The notes under the pieces were generated by a model. That model searched no databases, was not told the DNA's origin, and worked only from the letters and a program-made list of their open reading frames with translations. Shown here one piece after another: positions 59,110-64,000 of a stretch of 64,000 bases of DNA. The DNA is taken from positions 124,001-188,000 of the forward strand of contig CAKJVC010000139.1 of NCBI GenBank assembly GCA_918026815.1, given 5' to 3'. The stretch's first letter is position 1; each line of letters opens with the position of its first letter. The stretch is from Chalara sp. BL73. Taxonomy: Eukaryota > Ascomycota > Leotiomycetes > Helotiales. The position numbers and the translations under genes were made by a program.

Positions 59110-61832
59110 ATGGAACGGTCAAATTTTCTGGACGTTCTTGGGCATAATGCAACGCCAACCTCTTCTTATCCACCATCATATCACTCTACATGGCAATCAG
59201 AAACAGACCCAGAATGGAGTACAAATGATTTACAGAAGGAGGCGAGAGATCTGGAAAAAGGCACCAAAGAGCCAGATGTGGATGTTCGGTTTGTGAAACC
59301 TCCTATTTGGGCAATTGTACACATATCTGACCTCGCAAAACTAGCCCAATTGAGTTCTTACGTACGCGGGCCACCACCTTTGGAACGCTTGCTGGTAAAG
59401 GGGTCAGTGAGAAGTTCGGGCAAGCGCAAAGATGGATCACTCGTTCGGGGACGATGCGTCCTGAGAATCCCAACGAGGATACATTGCTGCAACGCTCACG
59501 TGTAGGTCGGAAGTTTAGTGGATGGAGAGGCGGAGTATTAATGGCAGTGGTGTCTGCTGGCACTGTCCTTTGCGTCAACTTGTGCTTCACGATCTGGGCG
59601 GCCATCAAATCGAAGAGTGGCATGAGCATTGGAACGATCTACGAGGATGACTGTGGCAAGATCAAGACAGCGAGTCAGTGGATTCACATTGCCATCAATA
59701 TCATGGGTACGCTATTGCTTGGCTCAAGTAATTACACCATGCAATGTTTAAGCTCGCCAACGAGAAAAGAGGCAGACGCTGCTCACGCGATTGGGAGATA
59801 TGTCGACATCGGCATACCCAGCCTACGGAATCTGAGGAGTTGGAGAAAGAAGATGCTTTTTGCGGTTTTGGTTATTTCCACCATTCCACTACATTTTCTG
59901 TGGAACTCAGCAGTCTTCATTACCAAGCAACAGCTTGACTATCAGGTCTATATCGTCACGCCAGAATTTTTCAAACCCTCAACTGTCGACTGTTCTCAGA
60001 ATGTCAGCATTTCATATGGTGGCCGTGACTCTAGTTTTTCTGGTGCAATCCGTACGAGCCCCGGCACCTCCTTGGAGGATGGAACATTCTACTATACTCC
60101 GTATCCGTTGAAATACGAATATACAACTGTATTCTCCAGCGATGGCGATTCCAACGCTAGCCTTCCTAGCAATGGTACATTGTATACCAATGGAACTACA
60201 TATACCAACAGCACCACTACTAGCAGTCCCACTGCTACCAAAACGACCAGTAGTGCTACCTACACTTCTACTACGAATAGCGACACATTCTGGTGGCAAA
60301 AAGATACTTGCAGCATAGCTAATGGCCTTCTCCTCGAAGGGAACTCAGGGAAGCTTCAACGCCTTACCAATCAGGAATGTATCAATGCATATGGACCAGG
60401 CAACGAGTTCATGAAGGGTCGCAGTGATCTCCTCGTAGTCACCAAAGGCCCCGCCACTAATAGTAGTAACACCATTCTTATGAATTTCAGATATGAATCA
60501 TTCATCACAGAATACAACGACAACAATTGGGTATGTGACCCGGCCTACCTCAATGCTCATAAATCAAAATGCGACTATCGAAAGCTAGCAAAAACCGCAA
60601 ACGAGGAGTGGAATCTTGGCTGGGTATCTGGCCGATTGGCAGACCCTACGCATTTTGTCGATGGCGAGCAGTGGCCCATCGACTACTGTCTCAGCCGGCC
60701 AACAGACATTGGAAGTATGTGCCAGTTGCAATACAGCCTCATAATCATGATCACAGTTCTCATCGCCAATATGGCCAAATTTGGCGTAATCTTCTACTTC
60801 CTCTGGTCATCGCACGAACCAGTCCTTGCCACCATCGGCGACGGCATCGCCTCCTATCTCGAAAGACCCGACCCCATTACAACGGGTTATCCTCTCATGG
60901 ATAGGCGCCAGGCGCGCAGGTTCCGCCGCGAAAAACGTCGGTCGGTCCGCTGCCCCAAATCCAAAACCATGCGTTGGTGGTCGGCGCCGTCTCTCCTGCG
61001 CTGGATCATCACGCTGTTCTTCTGTGCCGTTGCCTTAGTCAGTACTGCGTTCCTCCTGAGGCTAGGGGTCATCGATATGTATAACAAAAGTTCTAATACC
61101 CCGCCATTCAAAATCGGGTTTGGGAACTACAATGAAGCGGCAACCCTCAGTGTCGGCCCATCAGTAGGAGACCTGACAAACGCGGATTTCGCAAGCAACC
61201 AGATTTTGCTGCTGATGGTCACCGTAGCCAACATCCCGCAGGTCATTGTGTCTTGCCTTTATTTCGCGTATAACACGATATACACGTCGATGGTGTCGGC
61301 GGATGAGTTTTCGAGGTTTACGGTCAACAGGAAGAGCTTGAGGACCACGGATCCGAGGGGGCAGCAGAGAAGCACGTATTGGCTGAGTTTACCGTGGACA
61401 TATGGCCTCCCTCTCGCGGCCGCCTCTTCGGTCCTGCACTGGCTGATCTCGCAATCGCTCTTCGTAGCGCGAACAGCCGTCCTTACCACATCGGGCGAGG
61501 TAGAACCCCTGTCCTACATGTCGATCGGCTACTCGCCGCTCCCCATCCTCATCTCCCTTCTTTTCGGCTTGATGATGGTCATCACCATGGTCGTGAACGG
61601 AAGTCGGAAACTCAAAGGCGGGATCTTGGTAGCCAATAACAGTCTGGCTATCGCGGCGGCGTGCCAGCGGCCAAAAGGCGATGAGGACGCGCACTTGAGG
61701 GAGGTGATGTGGGGAGATGTTGCTGCCGGAGGCGGTAAAGGAGATATGATGGGAGAGTGGAAAGGAAAGGGACATTGTGCATTCACGAGTAAAGAAGTAG
61801 AGGCACCCCGGGTCGGGGAGCTGTATATATGA
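59110..61832 (+). CDS. DUF6536 multi-pass membrane protein
   Basis: The main exon runs from about 59415 to 61832. A first exon 59110-59361 and a 53-nt intron (59362-59414) give 889 aa; this junction is uncertain, and the ATG at 59454 is a fallback giving 792 aa. The N-terminal DUF6536 region is clear: a GWRGG motif, a membrane segment, then INIMGTLLLGSSNYTMQCLS and RYVDIGIPSLRNL. About six or seven membrane segments follow. A large outer loop is rich in Asn/Ser/Thr (TNGTTYTNSTTTSS) with many N-glycosylation sites, and several Cys are spread over it. Function unknown; plasma-membrane location is inferred. Confidence 0.8.
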
Positions 61833-61873
61833 TGTTTACGACATATAGATACGAATTATGGTATATAGCGAAA

Positions 61874-61908
61874 TAAGTATAAAGTATAAAGCATAAAGTA
61901 TAAAGCAT
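61874..61908. repeat. ATAAAG-type tandem repeat
   Basis: Four tandem units of the type GTATAAA/GCATAAA just after the DUF6536 stop codon. Confidence 0.7.
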
Positions 61909-62082
61909 GTTAACGTGCCCGAAACTTGTGCGATAGTTTGACAAGAACTGACCTGTAAATGGCAAAAACAAGTTTACGGGATGGTACATATCATGCGCGT
62001 ACGGATGATATTGCGATGTTCTCACAGGCCAATATCTCGAAGAAAAAGAAAAGGCCCATCTTTCATTTTGGCGGGGCAAAGA

Positions 62083-62301
62083 TCAAGGCACAAACAGCCC
62101 TTCTTCGGCCTTGAGATTTCGAAATACAACACGACGTAGAAACAGATCGATCGATCCCGGCACGAGCCAGCGTTCATGCCCGGGCCGACGGATGACGCCA
62201 TCTAACACGGCCTGCCTTTCCCATCCCAGGTATCCAGCGGCACACACGCCTCGGCAGCTAAGCTTCCCGGCCTTCCAACGTTCACCAGAAATCAAATGCA
62301 T
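62083..62301 (-). CDS. Short coding-like ORF, perhaps part of a gene or relic
   Basis: ATG-initiated, 72 codons, GC-rich, with a plausible protein pattern (CAAGYLGWERQAVLDGVI, then ERWLVPGSIDLFLRRVVF). The frame stays open upstream to about 62358, so the true start may be elsewhere or the unit may be a truncated gene. Two Cys (CRGVC) and the Trp/Gly pattern suggest a folded domain, but I cannot name it. Confidence 0.3.
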   Translation of the reverse strand: MHLISGERWKAGKLSCRGVCAAGYLGWERQAVLDGVIRRPGHERWLVPGSIDLFLRRVVFRNLKAEEGLFVP

Positions 62302-63002
62302 ATCGGCATTCGAGACGTAGAACGTCTTGGTTAGGACGGCGTCACTTGCTCTCGAGAAATTTACCTCGGCGTCGGTTACTCATTCGCAAAGAGGGCCGTT
62401 CGCTGTGACATTACTGTGCGGCCTCGTTCGAAAAGGTTCTCAGGCATAGCACGAAGTTTGAGAGTTTGGGATATAGAGACAAGAATGGCAATTGGACTTT
62501 TTGCGCGTCACTGTTCTTCATTTGGCACGCTCTGTTCATCACCTTAGCTTTTGTGCACGACCCGTGCTTGGTGATTGTTTGGTATTCTTCTGTCTACGGC
62601 TTCTCTTGTACAATATGGTACACGGCTCCACTCTCTTAACACGCCTTCAATTCAAGCTCTCTTAACCGAAATTCTCGAGTATTTCCTCCTCATGTGCCAA
62701 CAAAGGAAATTCGTCTCAATGAGACGAGTACGCGTCAGTCTCTCTGTATGATGTATATCACGTATGCATCCATTGTCCCCGGCTTTTATACAGTTCCCAT
62801 CCTCCCTTCCATTACCGACGAAAGAACCTAGCCCAGACCCGACCCTCCTAGCCGGCTAGAGACAGGCCTAAGAAAATATTACACGCTAAATTGCATCCCA
62901 AAATCAAATGTAATGTTAGTAACAAGAGAGGAGTCTTGAGTCCCATGCCGCCCCCATATGCCTTGCAATGAACAAAGGAAAGGTCTTTTGGTTGTTGGCC
63001 GT

Positions 63003-64000
63003 TTAAGCCTGTGATTGATATGCAGGTGGAGGGCTATCCTCTCTCTCACTGTTGGTCCAGAATCCTTCTCTGGCAGCTTTGTTGTCGTGTGCGCGGCGTG
63101 CAATCTCGCCGGCCATTTTGAGAACCCAGGCTTGTTCTATAATACTCGGTGTCCCGCTAAGAACAGGTGCTGGCTCAAGGACAGGTGCGCGAGACGACTG
63201 TTGCGGCTTCTCAACCGGATAAGAGGCAGCAAACGATGGGCGGTGGGTTCGAGAATAAATGGGCTGTGTCGGCTCGTCTTTCTCGATGGATGGAGATGGT
63301 TCGATTATTACCTGTTCAGGAATATTGATCGATGAGATTGGCTGCCCGCTTGTAAATGTACGAAGTTTTCTCGGAGTGTCTCCAAGATCGATACTTGATG
63401 TCCTAAATCTAACTCTACCAGATGGCGATCGTGGCGGGGTAATGATATTATCTTCTGGTTCTTCGGGTATCCGCGATGAAATTATAGGCTCGGACTCAGG
63501 CGCTGCGGAAGATGTTTCGCTCTCACCTGATTCTGACATAATATCATCTGTTGTTTTCGTTCTTCGGAGGTTGACAACGCGGTGTTTCTTTTTACGGTTG
63601 GCATACGAGCGGGACCGCCCGGCTCCTAGTGATAGACCAGTGGTGGTTGTTAGGCTCACGAGCGAAGGTCTAGATGGTAGATTACCATCATCAGAGCTCT
63701 TATTACTGAACGTATAGGTAGTACTACCTAGATTTGAATGAGATCTTATCAAACTAGGTGTCGCTGGTGTGGTAGCACCAGTGGCTGCATCACCCTTCTC
63801 TGATGGTCCGGCCCAAGCTCTGAAAACCGCATCACGTATCGAAGGTGTGAATAACGATAATGTGCGATGCGAATTCGTAAGAGCAGCAAGCCGAAGAAGA
63901 TTCTTTTGCGAGAACAAAGAATGAATCTCAGATGATCCGTCTAAAGATAACGATGAGATTTCATTAGCATCTAAGACATTTCCCCGTGCATCTACAGCAT
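63003..64000 (-). CDS. Disordered protein, 5' end beyond the window
   Basis: The frame is open from the window edge to the TAA at 63003-63005, so 332 codons are visible and the start lies outside. The N-terminal visible part has a short ordered-looking helix (LLRLAALTNSHRTLSLFTPSIRDAVFRAW). The rest is Ser/Pro/Thr/Arg-rich with phosphorylation-like motifs and a basic KKKHRVVNLRR patch. The C-terminus has a conserved-looking segment (IIEQAWVLKMAGEIARRAHD) and ends PPPAYQSQA, with a PPxY-type WW/Nedd4 ligand motif (PPAY). Family not recognised. Confidence 0.7.
   Translation of the reverse strand, partial: AVDARGNVLDANEISSLSLDGSSEIHSLFSQKNLLRLAALTNSHRTLSLFTPSIRDAVFRAWAGPSEKGDAATGATTPATPSLIRSHSNLGSTTYTFSNKSSDDGNLPSRPSLVSLTTTTGLSLGAGRSRSYANRKKKHRVVNLRRTKTTDDIMSESGESETSSAAPESEPIISSRIPEEPEDNIITPPRSPSGRVRFRTSSIDLGDTPRKLRTFTSGQPISSINIPEQVIIEPSPSIEKDEPTQPIYSRTHRPSFAASYPVEKPQQSSRAPVLEPAPVLSGTPSIIEQAWVLKMAGEIARRAHDNKAAREGFWTNSEREDSPPPAYQSQA

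Larger units (their letters stand above)
61833..63002. other. Intergenic region between convergent genes
   Basis: Contains a short tandem repeat near 61874-61908 and a minus-strand coding-like ORF at 62083-62301, listed separately. Otherwise nothing supported. Confidence 0.45.

Noticed and set aside
1..64000. CRISPR array, rRNA or autonomous transposon
   Set aside because: No regularly spaced repeats, no rRNA-like conserved sequence and no transposase or reverse transcriptase motif was seen.

Overview
The window is nuclear DNA of a filamentous ascomycete (Pezizomycotina). A member of the Leotiomycetes is my best guess but is not proven. The evidence is short GT-AG introns of 42-86 nt with fungal branch sites, a Zn(II)2Cys6 regulator, a DHA1-type MFS transporter, and the fungal families 2EXR, DUF6590 and DUF6536. 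Gene models were read by eye: splice sites were accepted only when the frame closed and the protein family continued across the junction.

Left part (1-8.9 kb): a small ORF, a four-exon GA4-desaturase/CmcJ-like oxygenase gene (-), a 433-bp mariner-like MITE, about 2.3 kb of decayed coding-like sequence, a six-exon Zn2Cys6 regulator gene (+) and a small ORF preceded by two CACGTG boxes. This could be the remains of a small metabolic locus. Middle part (11.9-28.7 kb): ordinary chromosome with two disordered or membrane proteins, an MFS transporter, a 2EXR protein, the divergent essential pair RIO1 (-) and SMC3 (+), and a small two-exon MCFG...GGGGGGC protein that is easily missed.

Accessory part (29.7-57.2 kb): four DUF6590 genes, all on the minus strand, with three coiled-coil genes, all on the plus strand. 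Three of the DUF6590 genes sit head to head with a coiled-coil gene, so the same divergent two-gene module occurs three times in 20 kb (39041/40107, 47938/48628, 55146/56018 are the facing start codons). At the left edge is a 1,618-aa protein that fuses DUF6590 to a second uncharacterised fungal region. A broken DUF6590 fragment lies between modules 1 and 2, and a second, apparently identical copy of the MITE lies between modules 2 and 3. The DUF6590 proteins carry Tyr/Gln/Ser/Asn/Gly-rich low-complexity segments with repeated YFPA-type motifs. This duplicated, diverging module is the most likely undescribed system here; its function is unknown.

Right part (57.2-64 kb): a multi-pass DUF6536 membrane protein and the 3' part of a disordered protein gene that runs off the window. 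No rRNA, convincing tRNA, CRISPR array or autonomous transposon was seen.
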